This document shows, piece after piece, positions 7,271 to 15,485 of a stretch of DNA of 44,311 nt. The DNA comes from Phycisphaeraceae bacterium. GTDB taxonomy: Bacteria > Planctomycetota > Phycisphaerae > Phycisphaerales > Zrk34. Under the pieces are notes generated by a model that ran no database searches, was not told the origin of the DNA, and saw nothing but the letters and a program-made list of their open reading frames with translations. Each line of letters opens with the position of its first letter. Positions within the stretch are counted from its first letter, which is position 1. Position numbers and translations under genes: made by a program. Where the stretch lies: assembly GCA_028284925.1 (NCBI GenBank), contig JANQQT010000153.1, positions 1 to 44,311 on the forward strand, in the 5' to 3' direction.

Positions 7271-7384
7271 GGATCTCCGCTAATTTCTGACTAAAATAAT
7301 AATTGTGCCCCCTGCGTTATTGGCGTTCTTCTAGCGGAGATCCGCGCCGATGCGCAGGGGGCCTTTTTTGGAAGGATCTCCGCT
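7271..7384 (+). promoter_or_regulatory. Terminator-containing leader with competing pairings (attenuator-like)
   Basis: An 11-mer, ggatctccgct, occurs at 7271-7281 and again at 7374-7384, ending at the base before ATG 7385. Its exact complement lies between them at 7333-7343. A perfect 10-bp stem (gccccctgcg at 7307-7316 with cgcagggggc at 7353-7362) encloses the complement and is followed by c and six T (7364-7369), which makes an intrinsic terminator in the 5' leader. The middle element can pair with either copy; pairing with the second covers the Shine-Dalgarno (ggaagg) and the region up to the start codon. This is the architecture of an attenuator or RNA switch; the ligand or signal is unknown. 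Confidence 0.65.
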
Positions 7385-7777
7385 ATGTCCACCCTAACCC
7401 CCCAAGCCGCCCTGAACAAGATCGGAAGTATCTTAAACCAGGCGAAACCGTCAACCCCCACAACCCAGGCAAACGCCGCGACCACACCCAGAAAGGATTA
7501 TCCGGTGTTCGGCGAGCACGCCAAGAAGAAGAAAGCCAACTCCAAGAGGAAACCTATGTCACTTTCCCAGGCTGAAAGGCTCAAAGAAGCGTTCGATCGT
7601 CACGAATATGCAATGAGCCTGATCGGTCGCGCCCATTGGATACTCGACTCAGTTGATATCTTCGCTCCCGAGGCACTGAGCGTAAGGCGACTGTTTGGCC
7701 GCATCACCAGGGGGCAGGATCTCGGTGAATACCTGCTGGAACCAGGTGAATACCACCCCTTCGATGCAAGTAAGTGA
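7385..7777 (+). CDS. Unrecognised 130-aa protein behind the attenuator-like leader
   Basis: The N-terminal 45 residues are low in complexity (Pro/Thr/Ala then KKKKANSKRKP), the rest is compact (LSQAERLKEAFDRHEYAM, then HWILDSVDIFAPEALSVRRL and a tail EYHPFDASK). It has no membrane segment. ATG 7385 follows ggaagg in the leader. The basic N-terminal half could bind nucleic acid; that is a guess. It is the only plus-strand gene in this part and is divergent from the module cluster, with its own terminator at 7813-7853. Confidence 0.6.
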   Translation: MSTLTPQAALNKIGSILNQAKPSTPTTQANAATTPRKDYPVFGEHAKKKKANSKRKPMSLSQAERLKEAFDRHEYAMSLIGRAHWILDSVDIFAPEALSVRRLFGRITRGQDLGEYLLEPGEYHPFDASK

Positions 7778-7812
7778 TGTAAAATAATTACCACCAATCA
7801 CGACCACTGGAG

Positions 7813-7853
7813 AGGGCGGTTCAGGCTGATGCGCCTGGGCCGCCCTTGTTTTT
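7813..7853 (+). terminator. Rho-independent terminator
   Basis: agggcgg (7813-7819) pairs with ccgccct (7840-7846), with an inner ttcaggc/gcctggg extension, and is followed by tgttttt. It lies 35 bases after the 7385-7777 gene and overlaps the last codons of the convergent gene 7821-8180. Confidence 0.8.
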
Positions 7854-8180
7854 GAGTTGCGCGGGCTCGTCGAGATCATACCTTAGACTCAGAATCCCCA
7901 AATGCCACATCGCTTTCCGCGCCACGGGCCAGAAAAGCCACCACATGATCCAGCCAAACAATAGGGAGCCTGCGACTAACCCCAACAGAGCGCCTACAAA
8001 AGCAGGTGTACTTGGAGAATATCTTGCGTAGGTGTAAATGCCTGAACCCTCCACCACTTCCACCTTGACATCGACCCACCCCAACTCTACAAACGTCCCG
8101 CCATACCCCGCCGCCACGAATAGGATCGCGGCGACGATTAGCGGCCCAATCCATTTCTCAGCAAAGCTCGCCTTAATCAT
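7821..8180 (-). CDS. Two-helix membrane protein
   Basis: This 119-aa protein has hydrophobic segments at about residues 10-28 and 58-82, the second rich in Trp and Phe (GWIMWWLFWPVARK). A soluble loop of about 30 residues between them contains VDVKVEVVEGSG. ATG 8180 has ggagg eight bases upstream; the TTG two codons earlier is too close to it. The C-terminus is basic and Pro/Gly-rich. The family is unknown. It probably sits in the inner membrane with both ends in the cytoplasm. Confidence 0.65.
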   Translation of the reverse strand: MIKASFAEKWIGPLIVAAILFVAAGYGGTFVELGWVDVKVEVVEGSGIYTYARYSPSTPAFVGALLGLVAGSLLFGWIMWWLFWPVARKAMWHLGILSLRYDLDEPAQLKNKGGPGASA

Positions 8181-8251
8181 TGACAATCCTCCAGGCCAAT
8201 CCCGCTATTCAATTCACAACACCGCACATCGCATTTCGGAAGTGCCACACC

Positions 8252-8971
8252 TCATTCCTTGCCGCTTGATATCAACTCCTCAACAGATTCACCCTCACGC
8301 CAGATTCTGTCTAGATTATCTATTGTGTCTTTGCTATCAATCTTGCCAAATTCACAATTGCTAGTGTCGCACAACTCACTTTGAGACAGTATTGCTCGAT
8401 TAATCCTCACCTTACCAAAGAAATTAATATTTGAATGTACTCCACTCAAGGGCGACTCCTTAACATACGAAGCCTTGAGCGGAAAAAGGGCTATGGCGGA
8501 ATCCCCGGAATTCAATGGCGTTATATAGACTACGATTTGGTGTCCACGAGTTCTCATCTCGAGATCATACGTAAGTGTAACTGTCGCCTCAGAGGTTGGA
8601 TCGTCAATTGTATAGTTCTGACACAAACGTGAACCCTTTCGTCTCGATGCAAAATCAAGTCGTATATGACGCCAATGGTCGCCGGACTCTGATTGAGATG
8701 AATAATAATAATGATAGACTATCCGGAAATCATCGGTATTAAGCGCATTCCATGACTCCAGCGTTGGCTTGTGCCTGAGTACATACTCCAACACTGTGTC
8801 TAAAAGCACGGCAAATGATGCACCGAGGAGAACAAAGCCTACGATCCTCAACTCTACGTTCTCCGACTCAACACCTGTAGCCGCTATGACGCCTCCAACA
8901 ATAGTTAGCAATCCATGAACAAATATTTTTATGCGCTTTTCTCTGTAATTTACGCATTCCTCATCCTTCAT
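8252..8971 (-). CDS. Membrane-anchored protein: two N-terminal helices and a beta-rich cytoplasmic domain
   Basis: This is a 239-aa protein. Two hydrophobic segments (about residues 16-34 and 42-64) are followed by about 170 soluble residues rich in alternating polar and hydrophobic positions (FRIVYHYYY, ATVTLTYDLEMRTRG, HQIVVYITPL), typical of a beta-structured domain. ATG 8971 has gaaaggg seven bases upstream. The architecture, two helices plus a beta-rich domain, is that of several membrane effectors of bacterial defence systems, but sequence identity to any of them is not shown and no cyclic-nucleotide synthase gene is present in the window. Confidence 0.65.
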   Translation of the reverse strand: MKDEECVNYREKRIKIFVHGLLTIVGGVIAATGVESENVELRIVGFVLLGASFAVLLDTVLEYVLRHKPTLESWNALNTDDFRIVYHYYYSSQSESGDHWRHIRLDFASRRKGSRLCQNYTIDDPTSEATVTLTYDLEMRTRGHQIVVYITPLNSGDSAIALFPLKASYVKESPLSGVHSNINFFGKVRINRAILSQSELCDTSNCEFGKIDSKDTIDNLDRIWREGESVEELISSGKE

Positions 8972-9347
8972 ATTGAAGCCCTTTCAATTCAAATCGCCCA
9001 ACACGAGCACATGACCGACACCAGTATCGGTAGGTACTAATCTAATTTTCAATTTCTCTTGAACTAACGATGCGGCGCCGCGAACGAATGGCTGCCACAA
9101 TCAAAACTGAATATACATCCCAATTCACTCATTCGCAAGTTTCAATGCAACTGCTTTTGCGACCAAGCCTTGTTGCTATGTCAACCTGCACCACAAACCC
9201 GCTTTCCGACTCTGAAACCCCCAGCGTTGCCTACCCCTCCTTCTCCTTCCCCGCCACCTCCTTAGCCACCTCAAATCGAAGCTACTTCGCAATCTACACT
9301 TTCATCAGGTCTGTAATCTCCTACTTGCGAGGGGTTTACAAAGAATA
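8972..9347. other. Gap with no intact gene
   Basis: The 376 bases between two minus-strand genes contain no convincing complete gene. On the minus strand near 9240-9285 the frame reads EVAKEVAGKEKEG then stop, which resembles the tails of the 9348-10823 and 10888-12351 proteins (SAEVAKGVVG; AEIIKTAVKEGMKDKKG). A stop codon precedes it in frame. This may be the displaced original C-terminus of the 9348-10823 gene. Confidence 0.3.
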
Positions 9348-10823
9348 TCACAGTCGCGACCGTTCACCGCCTGCAGGATTCTTGCCAGTAATAGGAATCG
9401 TACCAACTACGCCTTTCGCCACCTCCGCCGACGCCAGCACCGGCCCCTCCTCCTTTATCAACCCCGTAGACGACGGTCTAAATAAGGTACCGAATAGGAA
9501 ACCGCGATCAGCGCGATCGAGCTGGTCCGCATGATACAGGCGCAAATATGTGTTGATCAGCACGGCACGCTCTTCTGCATCCATAGCTGTCACTCGATGA
9601 CTAATCGTAAGCCGTGCCATAAACCGCAAAGTACCAAAGGCCATGGCCGCCAACAGAACAACTTGCGCATACTTCCAGAGCGCAATCTCAGACCACGCAC
9701 CGAATGCCATGAAGTAGAACGGAAGACCACCCACAATCAGAACTCCCATTATCAAGGCGGTGATGATCAACACCTTCACGTGTCGGCGATATGCCCTCTC
9801 GTGAACACGCTTTCTAGCGACCCATAGTTTGTACGACTCCTTCTTCATGATCTCAAGAGTCGCAGCCTCTTCGATCTTCGCGACATTGGCCTTGGTGTCG
9901 GCTTCCATCTGGCGGAGTGTCTTTTCTGTTTTATTGAAAGTGCGCGAAAGACGATCTTTCGTTTCATCTACATCTTCTCGAACGGACTTAGCGGCAGCTT
10001 GCATTTCATGAGACGCGTTCTCAACGACGGAACTCAAGTCATTCTCGACTGATTTTTTTGTTTCAGCAATAACGCGGTCCAACTGCTCTTTGGCGTCGCC
10101 AATCTTCTTGTCCAGTTGTTTTTCGAATTGAAGTTGTTTCGATTCGTCAACTCTGGAAGGAACACCTTGATCTGGCAGTGGCCCGGCTTTAGTTGTTTTC
10201 TTCTTTTGCGTTCTCTTAGCTGATGATTTTCTCTCAGTCAACTTCTTTTTTACTGGCTGCTTCTCAGGTGAATACACCTCCAGCTCTTCATCATGTTCTG
10301 CCCATTCCGGTTTGGCATAACCACGGGGCCACATGGGTCCGAATACATCAAGGGATACACAAGTCTGGTCATTCCACCTACCCCGGTTTGAAGCATTCAA
10401 TATTTCTTCAAAATCTCGCTTTATACCTCTAACAGCTCCGTAAATCTTTGTAAGGCGTACGGCTTCGACGGCATCTCGAAAAGACTGATTGGTCCTCGTC
10501 ATATCGCCCGCCTGAAGGAACTTCACACCTGTTACGGCGTGTCTCATCGCATTTATTGCCGACAATGATCCAAGGCCAAATGATGTTTCTGATACTTCAA
10601 GCTGGTCTATACTGCCAAATAGGTAGTCGACTAACCCTGTCCACTGCCCGGTTTCCGCGTACTCCTTCAGGGAGGTTATGACCCTATGCGATACTTCCCA
10701 TTCATCCAATAGCGGCGCATCCTGCTTGATCAGTCCGTCCACTCTCAATATACATCGTGCCATAAACGCAATTTTTGCAAGTGTCGGCAGCTTCGCAATG
10801 TCTTTTGCATTTGGAAATCTCAT
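9348..10823 (-). CDS. DUF6161-like membrane protein with LP-A--AF-ARC N-domain, copy 1
   Basis: This protein has 491 aa from ATG 10823, which has gggaga upstream; an in-frame TTG at 10844 is less likely. Residues about 5-30 carry the shared motif (IAKLPTLAKIAFMARCILRV), and the FGPMWPRG site lies near residue 170. A Lys-rich linker leads to a long coiled coil (about 220-340), two hydrophobic helices (about 355-380 and 388-410), and a C-terminal cytoplasmic part with DAEERAVLINTYLRL and LFRPSSTGLIKEEGP, which I recognise as DUF6161-like. The last 20 residues look unlike the paralogue's tail. It is the second of a tandem pair with 10888-12351, 64 bases away. Function unknown; the layout suggests a sensor or scaffold. 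Confidence 0.75.
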   Translation of the reverse strand: MRFPNAKDIAKLPTLAKIAFMARCILRVDGLIKQDAPLLDEWEVSHRVITSLKEYAETGQWTGLVDYLFGSIDQLEVSETSFGLGSLSAINAMRHAVTGVKFLQAGDMTRTNQSFRDAVEAVRLTKIYGAVRGIKRDFEEILNASNRGRWNDQTCVSLDVFGPMWPRGYAKPEWAEHDEELEVYSPEKQPVKKKLTERKSSAKRTQKKKTTKAGPLPDQGVPSRVDESKQLQFEKQLDKKIGDAKEQLDRVIAETKKSVENDLSSVVENASHEMQAAAKSVREDVDETKDRLSRTFNKTEKTLRQMEADTKANVAKIEEAATLEIMKKESYKLWVARKRVHERAYRRHVKVLIITALIMGVLIVGGLPFYFMAFGAWSEIALWKYAQVVLLAAMAFGTLRFMARLTISHRVTAMDAEERAVLINTYLRLYHADQLDRADRGFLFGTLFRPSSTGLIKEEGPVLASAEVAKGVVGTIPITGKNPAGGERSRL

Positions 10824-10887
10824 CACACATCTCCCATTAGTCAAGTCATTTATACCCCATCACAAACGCAAACACACCTGCTTACCC

Positions 10888-12351
10888 CTACCCCTTCTTA
10901 TCCTTCATTCCCTCCTTCACCGCCGTTTTGATAATCTCCGCCGTAGGCAACATCGAACCCGCCTCAACCGATGACCTCGATGCTTCAGGCAGTACCCCCT
11001 CATCCTTAATCAACCCAGTATGAGTCGGACGAAACAGCGTCGTCATCAAGAATTGCCTATCCACATCCGTCACACGACCCGCCCTGCTCAACCTCGTGTA
11101 TGTTGCAATCAACGTCATTCGCTCCTCCGCGTCGATCGAAATATGACGATGGGTCATTAGAAGACGTGTAATCAGTCTCATGGCCGCAAAGACTACAGCA
11201 ATTAAGATGATGATCTGGGCATACTGCCACGGCGCAATGTTCGACCAGGTCGTCTTCTCATCGTAGACAAGCCAAAACACACCGAATGCCACTAGCAGAA
11301 ACGCTACCGCTAATGAAGTGAGTGTGATGGCACAGATTCTAAACGACTTGTCGTGCCGCCGCTTTCGATGACTCCATTCAAGAAGGGGTTGGTCAAATGC
11401 TCTAGTAGTAACCTCCTCCTTGATCTGTTTACTCTTCTGTCTCGCATCAGTCTCTATTTCCTCAAGCGTGCCTTCGGTATTCTTGATCGCTGCCTCGATG
11501 CTGGCTTGCGCATTCGCAACACCTTCGGCGACGGTAGACTTTGCGTTGCTGACCTCGGCGGCAAGGTCGTCTCTCTTCTTTTCCAAAGCGGAGATCGATT
11601 TCGTAAGCTCGGCAAACTTCTCCTCTGCGGCGCTAACCTTGTCCTCCAGTTGTTTTTCGAGCTGACGCTGCATTGATTCGTCAGCCCTGGAAGCTGTGTT
11701 GTTGGTCTGCGGCGGCTTGGTTTTAGTTGTTTTCTTTTTCTCAGTTTTCTTCTTGGTTGCTTTCCTCTTTAACGTTGAGTCTTTCATCAGCTCGCTATCA
11801 TGCTCCGCCCATTTCGGCTTCGCGTGGCCACGGGGCCACATAGGGCCGAAGACGGACTGAATAACTGGTGTTGAATTATTCCAGCCTTTTGAATTGGCGA
11901 GTTCAAGAATAGTATCAAAGTCACGTCTGATGGCTCCAACGATTCCATGGGCTTTGGTGGCGCGGGCGGCGCGGGCGGCATCGACGATATGGGAGGTGGG
12001 TAACGTGCTGTCGGTCTCGTCAGTGCGGACGGCGCGAACGGCACTGGCGGCCTCACTCGCGGCGAAGGCGGCGGCGCGGGCGGCGGCGTGGGCACCGACG
12101 CGGGCGGCACGGGAAGCGGCGAGAGTGAAGTAGCGGGCGGTCGCGCGGGCCTCTTTAGAGGCGGGATTGTAGGGACCCATACCCGCCCAATGCACTACCG
12201 TCTCTATCGCCTGCCTCACTTCACCCACATAGTCCCTATTCTGATCCCGCGCCTTAAACAGCGGAAATACCCTCAACGCACATCGCGCCGCAAATGCGAC
12301 TTGAGCACGTATCGGCAACTTCGCAATATCCTCTTCAGTCGGTATTCCCAT
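10888..12351 (-). CDS. DUF6161-like membrane protein with LP-A--AF-ARC N-domain, copy 2
   Basis: This 487-aa protein is collinear with 9348-10823: N-terminal IAKLPIRAQVAFAARCALRVFPLF, an alanine-rich helical part (about residues 64-110) made largely of Ala-Ala-Arg runs, the FGPMWPRG site, a Lys-rich linker, a coiled coil, two membrane helices (about 345-370 and 385-405) and the DUF6161-like end (DAEERMTLIATYTRL, LFRPTHTGLIKDEG). ATG 12351 follows aaaggagggcg. The DNA for the Ala-rich part is an imperfect gcg/ggc repeat (about 11950-12130), prone to length change. It has the same N-terminal domain as the short module proteins and the remnant at 23443. Confidence 0.75.
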   Translation of the reverse strand: MGIPTEEDIAKLPIRAQVAFAARCALRVFPLFKARDQNRDYVGEVRQAIETVVHWAGMGPYNPASKEARATARYFTLAASRAARVGAHAAARAAAFAASEAASAVRAVRTDETDSTLPTSHIVDAARAARATKAHGIVGAIRRDFDTILELANSKGWNNSTPVIQSVFGPMWPRGHAKPKWAEHDSELMKDSTLKRKATKKKTEKKKTTKTKPPQTNNTASRADESMQRQLEKQLEDKVSAAEEKFAELTKSISALEKKRDDLAAEVSNAKSTVAEGVANAQASIEAAIKNTEGTLEEIETDARQKSKQIKEEVTTRAFDQPLLEWSHRKRRHDKSFRICAITLTSLAVAFLLVAFGVFWLVYDEKTTWSNIAPWQYAQIIILIAVVFAAMRLITRLLMTHRHISIDAEERMTLIATYTRLSRAGRVTDVDRQFLMTTLFRPTHTGLIKDEGVLPEASRSSVEAGSMLPTAEIIKTAVKEGMKDKKG

Positions 12352-12585
12352 CAGACGCCCTCCTTTGGAAGCGGCCCAGATTATAACAAATTTCCGCCTC
12401 CTCCTGCATCAAAACCACACCCTCAGCCACCGGCCAGCCCCCTGCCACCACTGACACATCACCCCAGTTCAGACGGCAGCAGTTGAGCAGGAGGTGCGAT
12501 CGAGAATTTATATCGAGGAGTAACGATCGGGTATGGAGGTCAGGACCCAGACACCATCACGCTGCAACTGCCATTCAGCATCGAT

Positions 12586-13407
12586 TCATAGAACCGTCGG
12601 ATCATCAACCCCAGTGTTAACCTCCTTAACACAGTCCTTGCCCTCACACCATTCCAGCACTTCCTCCGTAATGTCGCGTCTTTCAAGAGTGTTGTAATAC
12701 TTGCGGATGCGCTTTGCAAAGCATCCATCCGAACCCTGAATCACCAGTTGTGGCCCCTGCACCGCATGGTCTCTCGGCCAAAAGTGCCCGACGAATAGAA
12801 CATCATCACTGCCATAAATGATAAACTTGGGTGCAGAATCAAACTCATAAACTCGCACTCTGCTCCTTTGTGATTCTTCGAGCTCACGCAGAAACATACT
12901 GATATGATCCAAATTGACCAAAATCGCCTGCTCATAGTCTTTGACGCCCAACTCCTCCATTCTCACCCTCACGTGATTACTCTCGCGACTCAGTAGTGTA
13001 ATCTCTATCTCCGTACGTTTGTCCTTCAAAGCCTTTTTAAAGCTCGGAATCATCGCAGGCAAATTTACTATCCATGTATTCAACACCCATTTCATCCCAG
13101 GCCGTGACATCACTTGAAAGAAACGTTCACAATACAGGTGTTCCACACATCCAATAATACCTGCCTCCTTCGGATGCCCGTCGTCGCCAGCTTTCTTCAA
13201 TTCCACAAGTTGCAAATATAGTAATTCACCCAGAATTAACAGGCCGACTACTGCAACGATGTTGAGAACCGCCGGATATTCGAAGATGTGAAAGATGATG
13301 TTGAGCCCGATGGCCGATACCGAGAGAAAAAGAAGTGTGTACAGGGACCAATACGCCTTTCCCGCTCCTCCAATTACAAGTATTCTCTCTTTGAACCCTT
13401 TCCACAT
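12586..13407 (-). CDS. Membrane-anchored protein with a PLD-like cytoplasmic domain
   Basis: This 273-aa protein has two hydrophobic segments (about residues 17-38 and 46-66) then a soluble domain. Its C-terminal half (VRVYEFDSAPKFIIYGSDD, LFVGHFWPRDHAVQGPQL, then GCFAKRIRKYYNTL) follows the pattern I know from DUF5919/phospholipase-D-like domains found in regulators and defence proteins: a strand-turn FIIYGSDDVLFVG, then WP, then GPQLV. No HKD catalytic motif is present, so it is probably not a hydrolase. ATG 13407 follows gaaagga. It is one of several two-helix anchored proteins on this segment. Confidence 0.6.
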   Translation of the reverse strand: MWKGFKERILVIGGAGKAYWSLYTLLFLSVSAIGLNIIFHIFEYPAVLNIVAVVGLLILGELLYLQLVELKKAGDDGHPKEAGIIGCVEHLYCERFFQVMSRPGMKWVLNTWIVNLPAMIPSFKKALKDKRTEIEITLLSRESNHVRVRMEELGVKDYEQAILVNLDHISMFLRELEESQRSRVRVYEFDSAPKFIIYGSDDVLFVGHFWPRDHAVQGPQLVIQGSDGCFAKRIRKYYNTLERRDITEEVLEWCEGKDCVKEVNTGVDDPTVL

Positions 13408-13496
13408 AACACAAATCCTTTCGAATACGCCCTGATCACAACGACTAAATAATAATGCTTCTCATCCTCACTCGCAACCAGTGCTCACTCACACCC

Positions 13497-14690
13497 TCAC
13501 CCCTGCTCCACCTTCCCCCCAACCTGGCCCATGTCGATCTTCCCGACCTCTGCGCCCAGATTAACCAGCCGAACGTCCGTATAGATATTAGATGTCAGCT
13601 TAGGATCACCATGCCGCATCAACATCTGAGCGTCCCGCAGATCCACATCCGCATCCTTGAGCCAGGTACAGAACGTCATACGCAGACACTTCCGATCGAT
13701 CCTACGCCCCCGACAATCGATGTACCTCAAAAATTCCGACTCCTCACGCCTCGCCCCCTCCACCTCACTCCCAGCCGCATCAATCCACGCCTTGCGAGCG
13801 TTATCGATATCCCGGCGCCACGTCTTAATCCTCGGCTCGACCGGCAGCACCTGCGCATTGGGATGCTTCAACCCCATCTCCTGCAGCACACCCATCACAT
13901 CATCGTGAATCGGCAGCTCCGCCGCCTTCTTGTTCTTGCTCTTACCACTTTCGATCTTGATCGACCGCGCCTCAAAATCAATACTCCGCCACCTCAACCT
14001 CGCCAGCTCAACCCACCGAATACCCGACAGCGCCGCCATCACGTAAAAATGCCTCCGGTAATCCGGCACGTGAGCGATCAACCACCCAAACTCCTCCTTC
14101 GACATCGCCCTGCTCAAACGCCGTCTATCGGCATCCTCATCGGCCTTCGGGATCAGCTTGGGCGGCAATGGGTTTTTCAAAACCCGCCCGTAATCCGAAG
14201 CCCACTTGCACAAACCCAGCACCGACGTGCGATATGCGTTCTGCGATCGGGCCGAGAGCAGTTGTCCGGTCTTAATATTAGTTAGACGTGATAACCACAC
14301 AGCGCATCGACTGGGATCGGCGTCGATGATTCGATCGATCTCGCACTCCTTAACCCACCTGTCAATATTGTTTCGACACGTCTTTCTGTTCTCCGGCTTC
14401 GTGCCTTTGGTTTCCAGAAACTCAATGTACTCTTCCGCCAACTCTTCAACGGGCCGCCTGGAGTGGTTCTCGATCTCCTCGGTTTTCGGGTCGAGTACAC
14501 CCGCGCGAATCCGATCGGCTCGCTCTTGAGCGTCCATCTGGGCACGCTTGGCATCTTTGGGTGATCCGGCGCCGTAATTGCGGAAGACCCACTTGCCGTT
14601 CTCATCCTTGAATCGATACCGAAGCGACTTCCACGACCAATAGACATTCTCGTATTTTGTTTTCCTATGGCTTCCCATTTCGATATTCAT
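13497..14690 (-). CDS. Tyrosine-type site-specific integrase
   Basis: This 397-aa enzyme would cut and rejoin DNA at the attachment sites. The N-terminal half holds a basic arm-type region and a SAM-like core-binding domain. The catalytic half shows Arg in GIRWVELARL, Lys in SGKSKNKKAAELPI, the C-terminal LRMTF motif, His in LMRHGDPKLT, and the nucleophile Tyr in IYTD. In the usual H-x-x-R motif the His is replaced by Lys (K-C-L-R). ATG 14690 has ggagggg upstream and overlaps the stop of the gene before it (TAATG), implying coupling. It is the likely recombinase for the tRNA-Pro site, although it lies inside the segment, not at an end. Confidence 0.9.
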   Translation of the reverse strand: MNIEMGSHRKTKYENVYWSWKSLRYRFKDENGKWVFRNYGAGSPKDAKRAQMDAQERADRIRAGVLDPKTEEIENHSRRPVEELAEEYIEFLETKGTKPENRKTCRNNIDRWVKECEIDRIIDADPSRCAVWLSRLTNIKTGQLLSARSQNAYRTSVLGLCKWASDYGRVLKNPLPPKLIPKADEDADRRRLSRAMSKEEFGWLIAHVPDYRRHFYVMAALSGIRWVELARLRWRSIDFEARSIKIESGKSKNKKAAELPIHDDVMGVLQEMGLKHPNAQVLPVEPRIKTWRRDIDNARKAWIDAAGSEVEGARREESEFLRYIDCRGRRIDRKCLRMTFCTWLKDADVDLRDAQMLMRHGDPKLTSNIYTDVRLVNLGAEVGKIDMGQVGGKVEQG

Positions 14691-15409
14691 TACACCATCC
14701 CCTCCGACCTGTCAATGGTTGTGTTCAGTTCCAGGAAGTACAACCTGCCGTTCCTCCCTCTCTTCACGCGTATGATCCATTCGCCTACAGGTTTGTCCGT
14801 ACACTCACTTAGCACGCGCCGACCGAACGCAGTCGCCTGGCCTCGTTCGCTTGACTGGTATCCGATCACATCGGTAAATGCCCCCACCTGGTGCGAAAGG
14901 CGGACCAGCTCCGAACTGGTCATGGCCTGACTCAACCCGCCGCCCGCCGGATGATCTCGCCACCAGGCCTCGCACAGCGCTCGCAAGTCCTCGCCGCGCG
15001 TGTCGGCCATTTTCCGCCAACTCCGCTCTTGTAGACGCCACGCACTCAGTCTGATGCATCGCAGAATACTCCCGATCGTCCCAGCCCACTCGTCGAATCC
15101 ACCCATCGGGGGAGTGCCCGAACACCGAGGCCTTCCCATCTCCACCCAAATCTGAACAGCTCCAACCAGGCACTCAAGAATACGTTTACGATTCTCTTTG
15201 AGATAAGCGATGAGGTTTGGATGGACAAAATCACTCCTATCCTCAGGTCGATCGTCCTTTGGCTGCAGCATAATCGCCACGATGCGCTTAACCAGCTCGC
15301 TAGAGAAATTGACATTGTTGCCCGTCCCGATAATCGTCATGCGATTAGGAAATGAAGCTGATTTACTCTGCCCCAGCAATCGCCCCCAGTAAACTCTTGA
15401 TGTAAGCAA
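14690..15409 (-). pseudogene. C-terminal part of a primase-helicase-type replication protein
   Basis: About 235 residues remain. GRLLGQSKSASFPNRMTI, then IGTGNNVNF with SSELVKRI and DRPEDRSDFVHPNL, and MGGFDEWAGTIGSILR, match the last part of phage/plasmid primase-helicases (the sensor-1-like TGNN segment onward). The Walker motifs and primase domain that should precede it are absent. The frame opens with a TTG near 15409 at a point where another truncated gene starts on the opposite strand, so the 5' part was lost in a deletion or rearrangement. It is coupled to the integrase by a TAATG overlap. It probably once replicated the element; now non-functional. Confidence 0.65.
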
Positions 15410-15485
15410 AGCCGCAAGCGGGGCCAGGCCCGGTTATGGGATTCGTAAGTTTGGCCTTGGCGTAATCGATCCCCAGCGTTCGGCT

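Noticed and set aside
7078..7300. A chromosomal origin
   Set aside because: Only two DnaA boxes and no dnaA, dnaN or gidA neighbours.
13455..14285. Long open frame antisense to the integrase
   Set aside because: The composition is a mirror of the integrase codons (Pro, His, Arg, Leu runs); the opposite strand holds all recombinase motifs.
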